64,000 nucleotides of DNA, from the NCBI GenBank assembly GCA_014983025.1, contig JADCLP010000008.1, positions 33,339 through 97,338 on the forward strand. The letters are read 5' to 3'. Below the pieces are notes generated by a model. The model saw nothing but the letters and a program-made list of their open reading frames with translations, was not told the DNA's origin and did not search any database. Of the stretch, positions 27,461-36,390 are shown in pieces. The DNA comes from Erythrobacteraceae bacterium E2-1 Yellow Sea (GTDB taxonomy: Bacteria; Pseudomonadota; Alphaproteobacteria; Sphingomonadales; Sphingomonadaceae). Every line of letters starts with the position of its first letter. Within the stretch, counting starts at the first letter, position 1. The position numbers and the translations under genes are program-made.

Positions 27461-28003
27461 TTACTTGGGTGCCAGAACCATCAGCATCTGGCGGCCTTCG
27501 AGGCGGGGATAGGCTTCAACCTTGGCCACTTCTGCCACGTCATCCTGTACCCGTTTCAGCAGGTTCATGCCCAGTTCCTGATGCGCCATTTCACGCCCAC
27601 GGAACCGCAGGGTGATCTTCACCTTGTCGCCATGTTCGATGAACTTGTTCACATTGCGCATCTTAACATCGTAATCGTGATCATCGATGTTTGGACGCAT
27701 TTTGATTTCCTTGATGTCCTGCGTCTTTTGCGTTTTGCGGGCAAGGTTGGCTTTCTTCTGCGCCTCGTAACGGTGCTTGCCAACATCCAGGAATTTGCAC
27801 ACGGGCGGGTCCGCATTGGGGGACACTTCAACCAGGTTCAGGCCCACTTCGGCCGCCTGTTCAATCGCCTCGCGTGTGTACATCACGCCAAGGTTTTCGC
27901 CTTCGTGATCGATTACGCGAACCTTGTCGGAAAGAATGAAATTATCGTAGCGAGGGCCGCTTTTGACTGGCGGGGCCATCGAACGCCGGGGTGGACGGGC
28001 TAT
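27461..28003 (-). CDS. infC: translation initiation factor IF-3, apparent AUA start
   Basis: The IF-3 reading frame is unambiguous: [20 protein letters not shown] (N-domain), a linker with [19 protein letters not shown], and a C-domain [21 protein letters not shown]. An ATG at 27979 lacks a ribosome binding site, whereas an ATA codon at 28003-28001 lies exactly 7 bases after AGGAG (28015-28011) and adds ARPPRRS before MAPPVK. infC is the classic gene with a rare initiator (AUU in E. coli), used for autorepression because IF-3 rejects non-AUG starts, so ATA is chosen here. From ATA the product has 180 residues; from ATG 172. Confidence 0.93.
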   Translation of the reverse strand: MARPPRRSMAPPVKSGPRYDNFILSDKVRVIDHEGENLGVMYTREAIEQAAEVGLNLVEVSPNADPPVCKFLDVGKHRYEAQKKANLARKTQKTQDIKEIKMRPNIDDHDYDVKMRNVNKFIEHGDKVKITLRFRGREMAHQELGMNLLKRVQDDVAEVAKVEAYPRLEGRQMLMVLAPK

Positions 28004-28073
28004 GTGTGTTCTCCTGTAGTAGCCTTGATTCTGTGGGCGCTATGTAGGGATAAACACAGGTGAAAGCTAGGGG

Positions 28074-28766
28074 CTACGCAGCCTCTCGCCAAAGCGGGAA
28101 TTGCGCCAGCTTTCCGCGAGCTGGCAGCAGCGCATCAATCCGGCTGGCGGGCTGCAAAGCCGCAAGGATTTCGGGCGCGCCAGCATCCATCCCGCCAGTC
28201 AGCGCACCAAAGGCGGGAAGTATCATTCTGTCACCGTGGCCCGCATTTTGGCTCAACACGCCGCAGGGGCGGGCGATATACCGGTTGCGGATATTCACGC
28301 GCAATTTTGGGTGGAAATGGCCGGACACTTCAGGCCGTATCTCGCCCGACTGCGCGATATGGCGCAGCATCACCCCGCCCAGCTCCAGCTCATCCAGCAC
28401 GGTGCCGCCAAAGCTGCGATGCATTTCCCCGTCATGATTGCCGGTGATCCACACCCAGTCGAGCGCGCGGGTCAACCCCTCCAGCATACCCGCGGCATAT
28501 GGGTCCAGCCGCGAAGTCCCGTCCGGATCATGGAAATTATCCCCCAATGCGATCACCCGACGTGCACCAGTCTGTTTCACGCAATCAGCAACACGTTCCA
28601 GCGTTTCGCGGCTGTCATAGGGGGGCAGCATCTGGCCCTTGGCGGCATAAAAGCTCGCCTTTTCCAGATGCAGATCGGCCAGCAGCAATGTGCCCTCGCG
28701 CGGCCAATAGAGCGCGCGGCCACCGACCAGCCGCATTTCCTCATTAGCGAACGAAAGGGGAACCAT
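28074..28766 (-). CDS. pdeM: ligase-associated DNA damage response endonuclease PdeM
   Basis: 230 residues from ATG 28766; longer in-frame starts would run over the hemF start. Calcineurin-like metallophosphoesterase motifs: LLADLHLEK (DxH), IALGDNFHD (GDxxxD-like), ITGNHDGE (GNHD) and VSGHFHPK (GHxH). This small family lies next to or is genomically linked with an ATP-dependent DNA ligase and an Lhr-type helicase in many alphaproteobacteria; those partners are not in this window. Divergent from hemF with a 44-base gap. Confidence 0.85.
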   Translation of the reverse strand: MVPLSFANEEMRLVGGRALYWPREGTLLLADLHLEKASFYAAKGQMLPPYDSRETLERVADCVKQTGARRVIALGDNFHDPDGTSRLDPYAAGMLEGLTRALDWVWITGNHDGEMHRSFGGTVLDELELGGVMLRHIAQSGEIRPEVSGHFHPKLRVNIRNRYIARPCGVLSQNAGHGDRMILPAFGALTGGMDAGAPEILAALQPASRIDALLPARGKLAQFPLWREAA

Positions 28767-28810
28767 TACTCTCACTTGCCGCGACTCATTGGCTTTGGCA
28801 AGGGGGTGAT

Positions 28811-29668
28811 ATGACTGACTGGACATCCCACACCACCCGCGCGCAGCAATGGTTTGAAAGCCTGCGTGATCAGATCTGTGCCGAGTTCGAGGCGATCGAG
28901 CGTGAGTCTGGATCAGATGCCAGCTTCGAATACCGCCCATGGACGCGAGAGGAAGAGGGCAATGCTGATCCCGGTGGCGGGGTGCAGGGCCTGATGAAGG
29001 GCAAGGTGTTCGAGAAAGTTGGCGTCAATGTCTCCACCGTGCGTGGCAGTTTCAGCAAGGAATTTGCCGCGTCAATCAATGGAGCGAGTGAGGATAATCC
29101 CGGTTTTTCCGCCACGGGCATCAGCCTGGTTGCGCATATGGCCAACCCGCATGTGCCCGCCGTGCATATGAACACGCGGTTTTTGACCACGCAGGCGGCA
29201 TGGTTTGGTGGCGGGGCGGATTTGAACCCGCCGATCCCCTATGACGAGGATACAGAAGAATTCCACGCCGCTTTCCGCGCTGCCTGCGCTGGGCATAACC
29301 CAACCTATTACGACCGGTTCAAGAAATGGGCGGATGATTATTTCTTCATCCCGCATCGTGGTGTGCATCGCGGTGTGGGCGGCATATTCTATGATCATCT
29401 GGAATGCGATGCTGCTGCTGCGTGGGATCGCAATTTTGCCTTTACGCAGGACGTCGGACGCGCATTTCTGGATGTGTTCCCCCGTTTGGTTCGCCGCCGC
29501 ATGGGGATGGACTTCAATGAAGCGGAAAAACGACAGCAGCTGGAATGGCGCGGGCGGTATGCTGAATTCAACCTGGTTTATGACCGGGGGACATTGTTTG
29601 GCCTGAAAACGGGCGGTAATATTGATGCGATCTTGATGAGCCTGCCACCTGAAGCGGTTTGGAGTTAA
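28811..29668 (+). CDS. hemF: oxygen-dependent coproporphyrinogen III oxidase
   Basis: 285 residues. Family signatures: SSVEYRPW-like FEYRPWTREEEG, GVNVSTVRGSFSKEFAASI, ISLVAHMANPHVPAVHMNTR, WFGGGADLNPPIPYDEDTEE, and RRGGIFYD-equivalent HRGVGGIFYDHLE plus YAEFNLVYDRGTLFGLKTGG at the end. Converts coproporphyrinogen III to protoporphyrinogen IX using O2, which fits an aerobic life style. Confidence 0.96.
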   Translation: MTDWTSHTTRAQQWFESLRDQICAEFEAIERESGSDASFEYRPWTREEEGNADPGGGVQGLMKGKVFEKVGVNVSTVRGSFSKEFAASINGASEDNPGFSATGISLVAHMANPHVPAVHMNTRFLTTQAAWFGGGADLNPPIPYDEDTEEFHAAFRAACAGHNPTYYDRFKKWADDYFFIPHRGVHRGVGGIFYDHLECDAAAAWDRNFAFTQDVGRAFLDVFPRLVRRRMGMDFNEAEKRQQLEWRGRYAEFNLVYDRGTLFGLKTGGNIDAILMSLPPEAVWS

Positions 29669-29811
29669 GATTTTCCTGGCTGCCAGTTGCACAATAGCGG
29701 CATTTATCTCACATAAAGCAATTGCTTGTTACCAATCAGTCGTATGACGGTATTGGTCTCTGGCAGGCGAAATGCATCGGCTGCTGGTTGTTGAATTGCT
29801 GAGGTTAATAC

Positions 29812-30945
29812 ATGGTTGGTCCCAATCTGGCACTTGTGGTGGCTCTGGCTGGCGCTCAACCCGCGTGCCCAGCTGATGCGCCATGTCCAGAAGTTGAAGC
29901 CACAATTGCGGCCGGGCAGGTGGCACAGCCCAGCCAGGCTGAAGCACAAACAAGCGGTAGTGATGAAATTGTGGTGGAAGGTCAGGTTGGCGCCCCACAG
30001 GGCGACCCTGCTGAAAAGTTGAATCTGGCGACCTTTGAGGTTGTACAGAAAGTGGATGCGGCAATCGTCGAACCACTCGCCGAAGCCTATGATGAAGGGG
30101 TGCCCAAGCCGCTGCGCAAGGGGTTGCGCAATTTCCTGTCCAATCTGGGTGAACCGATCAACTTCCTCAATTCATTACTGCAATTGAAACCTGGCAGGGC
30201 GTTGAGGGCAGTTGGGCGTTTTGCGATCAACACGACCATTGGCATTGGTGGGGTCATGAACCCTGCGGCAAAGAAGCCTTTCAAGTTGAAGCGTGAACCC
30301 AATGGCTTTGCCAATACGCTGGGCTATTATGGGGTAAAGCAAGGTGCCTATCTCTACCTGCCCTTTATCGGGTCCACTACTGTGCGTGATCTGACTGGGC
30401 AGCTGGTTGATCTGTCAATCATCCCGACAATCGCCGGTAAGCCGTTTAGCGATCCGCTCTATGCGATTCCGGTCGGCGCATTGAACTCTCTCGAAACGCG
30501 CATCCAGATCGATGGTGACATCGAAACCATCCGTGACAAATGTTCGGACCGTTATTCAGCCACACGCGACCTTTACCTGATCCAGCGCCAGATCGAGATT
30601 GATGGTCTGCGCGGCAGGGAATCCAAGGATCTGGTTGATCTGATTGATAAGCTGGAATTCAATTGCGACATTACCCTGCTGACTTCGGGCAAGATCGCAT
30701 CTGAAGAGGACGCCTCTGCAGCCAAGGCCGCCGATCGCGAGGCATCTCTGGAGGTTGAAGCCATGCCGCAGGCCTACGCGGCTGTGGCGGCAGAGCCTGA
30801 AACCGTGATTGAGCAAGAACCTCGCTTTGTGTCAGAGCCAGTTGTTCAGCCGCTGCCAACCGATAATACTGCGGATCAGTCGGCTGATCTGGAACGGCAC
30901 AGCAGCCGACTTGAGATATTCATCACCACGGCCAATCTGCGCTAA
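29812..30945 (+). CDS. mlaA: MlaA/VacJ family outer-membrane lipid-asymmetry protein
   Basis: 377 residues. The MlaA core covers about residues 80-270: FLSNLGEPINFLNSLLQLKPG, RFAINTTIGIGGVMNPAAK, and FANTLGYYGVKQGAYLYLPF. The N-terminus is short and only weakly hydrophobic, with Cys residues but no clean lipobox, so the true lipid anchor is uncertain. The C-terminal ~90 residues are an acidic Ala/Glu/Pro-rich extension absent from the usual ~250-residue MlaA. Removes mislocalised phospholipids from the outer leaflet with Mla partners, which are not in this window. Confidence 0.9.
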   Translation: MVGPNLALVVALAGAQPACPADAPCPEVEATIAAGQVAQPSQAEAQTSGSDEIVVEGQVGAPQGDPAEKLNLATFEVVQKVDAAIVEPLAEAYDEGVPKPLRKGLRNFLSNLGEPINFLNSLLQLKPGRALRAVGRFAINTTIGIGGVMNPAAKKPFKLKREPNGFANTLGYYGVKQGAYLYLPFIGSTTVRDLTGQLVDLSIIPTIAGKPFSDPLYAIPVGALNSLETRIQIDGDIETIRDKCSDRYSATRDLYLIQRQIEIDGLRGRESKDLVDLIDKLEFNCDITLLTSGKIASEEDASAAKAADREASLEVEAMPQAYAAVAAEPETVIEQEPRFVSEPVVQPLPTDNTADQSADLERHSSRLEIFITTANLR

Positions 30946-31030
30946 ATTAGCGACAGAATGGCAATTCATAGTACAGAGCGGCAAATTCTGTTTGCATCCG
31001 AAGCGCTAAATCGCACATCCTTGGTCTGAG

Positions 31031-33121
31031 ATGCTGCGCCAATATGAACTTGTCGAACGGGTCCTGGGATATGATCCTGACGCTGATGAGGCGCTGCTTA
31101 ACCGCGCCTATGTCTATACAGTGCAGAAACATGGCACACAGTTGCGTGCATCGGGGGATCCCTATTTCAGCCATCCGGTAGAGGTTGCCGGATTGATGAC
31201 GGACCTGCAGCTGGATCAGGAAACCATTATCACTGCATTGCTGCATGATACGGTGGAAGACACTCTGGCAACGATCGAGGATATCGAAAACAATTTCGGT
31301 ACCGAGGTTGCTCAGCTGGTGGATGGTGTAACCAAGCTGTCCAAAATTGAAGCCATGCCCGAAGATGAACGGGCGGCGGAAAACCTGCGCAAATTCCTGC
31401 TGGCGATGAGCGAAGATATTCGTGTGCTGCTGGTGAAACTTGCAGACCGGTTGCACAATATGCGCACACTGCATTTCATAAAGTCGCCTGAGAAGCGCCA
31501 GCGTATCGCGCGTGAAACGATGGATATCTATGCCCCGCTGGCAGAACGCGTGGGCATGTATGAATATATGCGCGAAATGCAGCTGCTTGCCTTTGAACAG
31601 CTGGAACCCGAAGCCTATACCACCATAACCAAGCGGCTGGAGGAGTTGCGCAGCCAGGATGGCGGGCAGGTTGATGCTATTGCCCTGACGATTAAACAGG
31701 CGCTGGCGGAGGCTGGGCTGCGGGTCGAAGTGTCGGGCCGTGAAAAGCATCCCTATTCCATCTGGCACAAGATGGCGGAACGCCATGTCAGCTTTGAACA
31801 GGTGAGTGATATCTGGGCCTTCCGCGTCATCTGCAACACGGTGGATGATTGTTACCGCGCCATGGGCGTGCTCCACACCACATGGCAGTTCCTGCCGGGG
31901 CGGTTCAAGGATTACATCTCCACGCCCAAGAGCAATGGCTATCGATCGCTCCACACCACGCTGATGTACCAGAACTCCATGCGGGTAGAGGTGCAGATCC
32001 GCACGTCAGAGATGCATCAGCGCAATGAATTCGGCCTGGCCGCGCATTGGGCATATAAACAGGGTGACAGGCCCGATGGGCAGGTGGGCTGGCTGCGCGA
32101 TCTGATCGAGATTGTCGATGCCGCGCATGATGCGGAAGAACTGCTCGAACACACGCGCATGGCGATCTATCAGGATCGTATCTTTGCCTTCACGCCCAAG
32201 GGGGGGTTGTTCCAGCTTCCCAAGGGAGCAAGCGCGGTCGATTTCGCCTTTGCCGTTCATACTGATCTGGGGGCACAGACGGTGGGTGCCAAGATCAACG
32301 GCCGCCATATGCCGCTGCGTACGCCGCTGAACAATGGCGACGTGGTTGAAATCATCAAAGGCAAGAATGCCGAACCGCAACTCTCCTGGCTCAGCTTTGT
32401 GGTCACAGGCAAGGCCCGCGCTGCCATCCGCCGCGCTGTGCGGATGAAGGAACGCGCCGAGGTGGCGGAGATTGGCGAAAAGCTGTTTGAAGATATCGCC
32501 GCCCGTGTGCCCGCTCGTATCGGCAAGAAGGCCGTACGCGATGCCTTGAAGCGGCTGGAAATGGATGATGAGGATGATTTGATGTTCGCCATCGGCGCAG
32601 CCAAGCTGACCGACAGGGAAGTGATGGAGGCACTCGTCCCCGGCTGCACCGCAGAACTAGACGACGATGCCGATTGGACGCAGCGTGATCGCACTATCTC
32701 AATCCGTGGGCTGACAGCTGGTGTGGGTTTCCAATTGGCAGAATGCTGCCACCCTGTGCCGGGTGACCGGATTGTGGGCCTGCGCAGGCAGAATGAACGG
32801 GTGGAGGTTCATGCAATTGATTGCCTTGAGCTGGCCAGCGGGATTGATGCGGATTGGCTGGATCTTAGCTGGGGTAAAAGGTCACAGGGTGCAGTCGGCA
32901 GGTTGAATGTCACATTGTATGACCGTCCGGGTACACTGGCCGAAATGGCGGGTATCTTCGCGCAGAATATTGCCAATGTGAAATCATTGGATCAAGTTGA
33001 GGCAGATCACCCTTTCACCACATATGCGGTGGATCTGGAGGTGCAGGATCTGGCCCATCTGGCGCGTATTCTCAGTGCTTTACGTGCCAGTGATGCGGTG
33101 GCGCAGGCGGAGCGTATTTGA
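31031..33121 (+). CDS. bifunctional (p)ppGpp synthetase/hydrolase
   Basis: 696 residues, full-length RelA/SpoT homologue (Rsh). HD hydrolase domain (about 20-190; HPVEVAGLMTDLQLDQETII then ALLHDTVEDT with the HD pair), synthetase domain (about 225-345; SNGYRSLHTTLMYQ-type GYRSLHTT and EVQIRTSEMHQRNEFGLAAHW), TGS (about 380-440; FAFTPKGGLFQLPKGASAVDFAF) and ACT (about 625-690). Intact HD residues imply real hydrolase activity. The only such gene in the window. Stop overlaps the next gene (TGATG). Confidence 0.96.
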   Translation: MLRQYELVERVLGYDPDADEALLNRAYVYTVQKHGTQLRASGDPYFSHPVEVAGLMTDLQLDQETIITALLHDTVEDTLATIEDIENNFGTEVAQLVDGVTKLSKIEAMPEDERAAENLRKFLLAMSEDIRVLLVKLADRLHNMRTLHFIKSPEKRQRIARETMDIYAPLAERVGMYEYMREMQLLAFEQLEPEAYTTITKRLEELRSQDGGQVDAIALTIKQALAEAGLRVEVSGREKHPYSIWHKMAERHVSFEQVSDIWAFRVICNTVDDCYRAMGVLHTTWQFLPGRFKDYISTPKSNGYRSLHTTLMYQNSMRVEVQIRTSEMHQRNEFGLAAHWAYKQGDRPDGQVGWLRDLIEIVDAAHDAEELLEHTRMAIYQDRIFAFTPKGGLFQLPKGASAVDFAFAVHTDLGAQTVGAKINGRHMPLRTPLNNGDVVEIIKGKNAEPQLSWLSFVVTGKARAAIRRAVRMKERAEVAEIGEKLFEDIAARVPARIGKKAVRDALKRLEMDDEDDLMFAIGAAKLTDREVMEALVPGCTAELDDDADWTQRDRTISIRGLTAGVGFQLAECCHPVPGDRIVGLRRQNERVEVHAIDCLELASGIDADWLDLSWGKRSQGAVGRLNVTLYDRPGTLAEMAGIFAQNIANVKSLDQVEADHPFTTYAVDLEVQDLAHLARILSALRASDAVAQAERI

Positions 33122-33507
33122 TGGTTGAGGTGCAGCAACAAACAAGTCTGATCCTGGGATTGGATCATGTGCAGCTGGCCATGCCACATGGCGGGGAAGC
33201 CCAGGCGCGTTCTTTTTATGTTGATGTTCTGGGCATGGTGGAAATTCCAAAGCCTGCCCATCTGGCGGTGGGCGGCGGGTGCTGGTTCGCGGCAGGCACG
33301 GCGCAAATCCATCTGGGGCTGGAAGATGGTTTTACCCCGTCACGCCGGGCGCATGCAGGCCTTCTGGTCAGCGATCTGCCGACCTTGGTTACACGGTTGG
33401 AGCAGGGCGGAGTGCCATTCCAACCGGGCAAGCCATTGGACGGTTATCGCCGGGGCGATGTGCTGGACCCGTTCGGTAACCGGATAGAGCTGTTGCAGAG
33501 GCTATAA
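33121..33507 (+). CDS. VOC/glyoxalase superfamily protein
   Basis: 128 residues, one vicinal-oxygen-chelate domain. GLDHVQLAMPHGGEAQARSFYVD contains the first metal His and the beta-alpha-beta entry; IHLGLEDGF and the C-terminal DVLDPFGNRIELLQ (Glu ligand) complete the usual metal set. Translationally coupled to rsh. Overlaps the convergent DUF1905 gene by 6 bases. Specific substrate unknown. Confidence 0.9.
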   Translation: MVEVQQQTSLILGLDHVQLAMPHGGEAQARSFYVDVLGMVEIPKPAHLAVGGGCWFAAGTAQIHLGLEDGFTPSRRAHAGLLVSDLPTLVTRLEQGGVPFQPGKPLDGYRRGDVLDPFGNRIELLQRL

Positions 33508-33843
33508 CAGCTCCAGCTCAACTCTCACCGGGTCTCCAGCGGCCAAATCTTCTGCGCGCATTACCTTTTTGCTGACTAGCAATATCCACTCGGTGGAACT
33601 GGCTTGAGGGAAAACAGAGCTTTTCCAGCTGGTATCGCCAATTTGCGCCATGACCTTGACCGATCCAAAGCCGCGCTGCGTGCCATATTCCAACCGATGC
33701 AGCCGGGCATGCATTGCAATGGTCTCTGCATCATCGCCGGTAATAACCACCAGGTGATAGGTGCCGCGATCGCCCTGCCAGCGCGTGAGTGGGGCGGTGT
33801 GGGTGATCAAATCCTGCTTAACCTGAGCCTGTCGAACGCTCAT
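33502..33843 (-). CDS. DUF1905 domain protein
   Basis: 113 residues matching the small DUF1905 fold: GTYHLVVITGDDAETIAMHA, GFGSVKVMAQIGDTSWKSSVF and a C-terminal RAEDLAAGDPVRVELELL. Function unknown; the domain is often paired with YdeI-like proteins. It overlaps the start of nothing; its ATG (33843) is coupled to the stop of the upstream cyclophilin gene by a 4-base overlap. Confidence 0.85.
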   Translation of the reverse strand: MSVRQAQVKQDLITHTAPLTRWQGDRGTYHLVVITGDDAETIAMHARLHRLEYGTQRGFGSVKVMAQIGDTSWKSSVFPQASSTEWILLVSKKVMRAEDLAAGDPVRVELELL

Positions 33844-34874
33844 TCGGACGGCACTCGCCGGACCGGCACGGGGATATTACAGATGTCCGCGCCATTTGCA
33901 GGATGGATAAAGAAGGGGTCGCGCCGGTTGGCTCGCGCTGCGGCATATTTGGCGAATGTCTCGCTCTCGGTGCTGAGATATTCGAATGCAGGCTGCGGGA
34001 TTTGCTGCAACTCGCTGGCCAGTTTGACCGACAGGATCGGCGTGCGCTTGTTCATCTCTTCCTCGGCATAAAAGCCCAGCGGCCCCTTGCCGCGCGGCAG
34101 GCTGGAGAGATGCTCCATCCCCTCGATCACGCGCCCGACCAGCGCGATATTGCGGTCTAGGTGACGCGGAGCATGACCGATGACCGTATAAATCGAGCTG
34201 CCATCGCCGGTGTTAGGCGACATCCCACGCGCCACGCCGACCATGCCGTAGCAGTGGACGGGCCATATGCTTTTGGGGCGCCGGACTGGTTTGCCATTTA
34301 CTGAGTCTTTTGCAATCTCGAAGATCGCGGCGACGGGAAATCCGCCAGCAAACGCAACGGCATGGGCATATGCGTCGCTAAATTTTGTCGGAGTTCCCAC
34401 CATCGGCGGTAGCGGTTCAACGGATTGTACGGTCGATCGCTTTCCGTTTGGCGTTAGAAGGTAAGCCATGATGTCTGGAGCGTAGGCGACCGTGTACTCA
34501 CCCTCCTCCATCACCTTCAGCCCATCGGGCAGCGGCTTGGCGTCTGCTTCTTCTTCCGCCGGATCGCCCCATTGGGTGACGTAATTGTCCTGCACGCGGA
34601 TCACGGCCAGCCCATCATAATATCCGCTCAGCGCCAGCAGTCTCACATTGTCGACCCAGCCCTGGCTGAACGGGGCAGGCATCAGCTGGATCACCACTTC
34701 GCGCGGTTTGCCTTCTGCAACCGGGGCCAGAGTCATCACAAGCAGATCCTCTGCCGCGATCCTTTTCCATTCTTCCGGTTTGGCTTGATCTACAATTTCA
34801 TTGGGGCTGGGGGCTGGCTCCTGCGCCAACATGGGTTGTGCGAAGAGCATCAGCGCAAGTGCGAGTTTTTTCAT
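33840..34874 (-). CDS. exported cyclophilin-type peptidylprolyl isomerase
   Basis: 344 residues with a signal peptide (MKKLALALMLFAQPMLAQ). The cyclophilin core is divergent: FSQGWVDNVRLLALSGYYDGLAVIR, CYGMVGVARGMSPNTGDGSSIYTVIG, RNIALVGRVIEGMEHLSSLPRG. The usual Arg/Phe catalytic set is only partly recognisable. Periplasmic foldase is the likely role. Operon with the DUF1905 gene. Confidence 0.85.
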   Translation of the reverse strand: MKKLALALMLFAQPMLAQEPAPSPNEIVDQAKPEEWKRIAAEDLLVMTLAPVAEGKPREVVIQLMPAPFSQGWVDNVRLLALSGYYDGLAVIRVQDNYVTQWGDPAEEEADAKPLPDGLKVMEEGEYTVAYAPDIMAYLLTPNGKRSTVQSVEPLPPMVGTPTKFSDAYAHAVAFAGGFPVAAIFEIAKDSVNGKPVRRPKSIWPVHCYGMVGVARGMSPNTGDGSSIYTVIGHAPRHLDRNIALVGRVIEGMEHLSSLPRGKGPLGFYAEEEMNKRTPILSVKLASELQQIPQPAFEYLSTESETFAKYAAARANRRDPFFIHPANGADICNIPVPVRRVPSE

Positions 34875-34955
34875 GGGTAACTGTTTGCCAAAGGTTTGAT
34901 ACTTGCGAAAGGGGGATCACCCCGCTATCGGCGCTGGCCTGCCTACATGGCATGC

Positions 34956-35046
34956 GGAGCAGTGGCCGAGTGGTCGAAGGCGCACGCCTGGAAAGTGTGT
35001 ATACGGTAACCCCGTATCGAGGGTTCGAATCCCTCCTGCTCCGCCA
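34956..35046 (+). tRNA. tRNA-Ser (GGA anticodon)
   Basis: Acceptor GGAGCAG (34956-34962) pairs with CTGCTCC (35036-35042), followed by discriminator G and an encoded CCA. D-arm TGGCCGAGTGGTCGAAGG, anticodon stem CACGC/GTGTG with loop CTGGAAA (anticodon GGA, reading UCC/UCU), a long variable arm (tatacggtaaccccgtat) and T-arm GAGGGTTCGAATCCCTC. The long variable arm and GGA are decisive for class II tRNA-Ser. Such tRNAs are common insertion sites, and a scarred region follows. Confidence 0.98.
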
Positions 35047-35223
35047 ACCGACCCCTGCACTTGTCTCTGGTTTCAGGGGCCTGCCGCAAGCCCGCGGAAC
35101 AGGCCGGTTTGCGCACGCCAAACCGTAACGGCCGCATCAATCCGTGCGTCTCTTCAGCGATATCAGGTGGCATTTGCGCGGCCCGTCTCTGGCCGACCCT
35201 GCATCGGTTCGGTTTGCCTGTTA

Positions 35224-35437
35224 AACAGGGAAGAACAGGGAAAAAACTGCATTCGATGGCCAAATCAGGCCATTTTCAGCCATTCGCGCGAGATGCGACC
35301 TGAGAAAATCGCGGGTTTTCAGTATTCTGTGCAGCGCAAAAGGGGTTTTTCCTGTTAATCGCCCGAACAGGGCATTTAAACCCCCATAACAGGGACGTTA
35401 ATCGACCATATCAGGGTGTTTGTTCGGCATAACAGGT
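35224..35437 (+). repeat. AACAGG repeat cluster downstream of tRNA-Ser
   Basis: AACAGGG or AACAGG occurs at 35224, 35234, 35366, 35388 and 35431, plus an inverted CCTGTT at 35351 and a TATCAGGG at 35409, within 214 bases. Two longer imperfect copies start GTTAATCG near 35354 and 35397. The cluster occupies the 398-base gap after the tRNA and lies right after the 3' end of the recombinase-like ORF. It may be the arm-type binding or end region of a lost integrative element. No gene is supported in the gap. Confidence 0.55.
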
Positions 35438-35444
35438 GATTTTG

Positions 35445-36341
35445 CTATCGCCGGAATCGCAGCACATCGCGCTGCTGCGACCAGCTCAATGGTAGCTCGA
35501 TGGACTTGAGTGCTTCCAGGTTGAGATGATGCGGCTGGCGACCGTCGAGGATTGCCTGCTGGATGTCGGGCGCCAGGAATGCGAGCCGCAGGATGCCGCG
35601 ATCGTAGGGCGATGTTGGTGCAGCCCCTATCGTCGGCAGCCCGCGCTCGGTGCTGAGCATCGCGTGTGCCTTGCGCAGTGCGGCAATTAAAACCCGGTCC
35701 GGCTGCAGCGGGCGTAGCAGTGACGGGACCACAAGGTGACGACCTCCGCGCGGCGGAAATATGATCGGCAAGCATATGGTCACGCTGTCGGCAGTGCGAT
35801 CAAGGATGACCTCGTTTTCCGCGAGCCTGGTAATGATGTTGGAACAGTGTTCGGTGTCGAGCGTAAGTTGCAGACCGCGATCGCTAAGGTGGGCCGACCG
35901 AATGACCCCGAACGGATCATCCACTCGCAAGTACCAGCGCCTGATAGCCTCGGCGACAATCCGCTCGATCTCGGTGGCCGACAGCCGCTGCACCAAATCC
36001 GCATCGGCAGGTCGCAACACCTGCTCCAGAATCCGCGGTGAGCCGGGGTAGAGGCGCGGCTCCGCCCCATCGCTCATGCCGTCATTCACCGCCTGCACGG
36101 CGGCGCGGTATTCGTCCAGCAAGGGGTTCGTATCGGCAAATGCCCGAAGCACGCCATGTGTGGCCTCGCCGGTGCGTTGGGCTTGGTCGCCGCCAAGGTC
36201 GTAGAGACCGCAGCCCGCATGGGTGTCTATCAGGGTTAGCGCGCCTGGTTTCTGCTGCAATGCCTGGACGAGAGCGATCAGCAGGCTGTGCTTCACGACA
36301 TCGGCGCTGTTGCCGGCATGAAAGGAATGGCGATAATTCAT
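35445..36341 (-). pseudogene. chimeric ORF: RlmJ N-terminus fused to serine recombinase C-terminus
   Basis: 298 residues from ATG 36341. Residues 1-115 are RlmJ (23S rRNA adenine-2030 N6-methyltransferase): MNYRHSFHAGNSADVVKHSL, LTLIDTHAGCGLYDLGG and LYPGSPRILEQVLRP. After that RlmJ identity stops: the NPPY/DPPY catalytic motif and the rest are absent. Instead residues ~118-298 look like the C-terminal region of an alphaproteobacterial serine recombinase (RLSATEIERIVAEAIRRWY, then LRLAFLAPDIQQAILDGRQP and LPLSWSQQRDVLRF). The recombinase catalytic domain is missing too. Neither half can be active in its original way; the fusion is in frame. Junction near 35,996. Confidence 0.75.
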
Positions 36342-36390
36342 TGGGATTCGGATTCCTGGCGGTGTGCCTTCATACGATATGCCACCGCGC

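Noticed and set aside
30947..31954. 335-codon minus-strand frame opposite rsh
   Set aside because: Antisense to the conserved HD and synthetase domains; translation is low-similarity and Gln/His-rich.
35398..35775. 125-codon minus-strand frame at the recombinase end
   Set aside because: Different frame from the recombinase-like C-terminus, no start signal, biased Ala/Arg/Pro composition.
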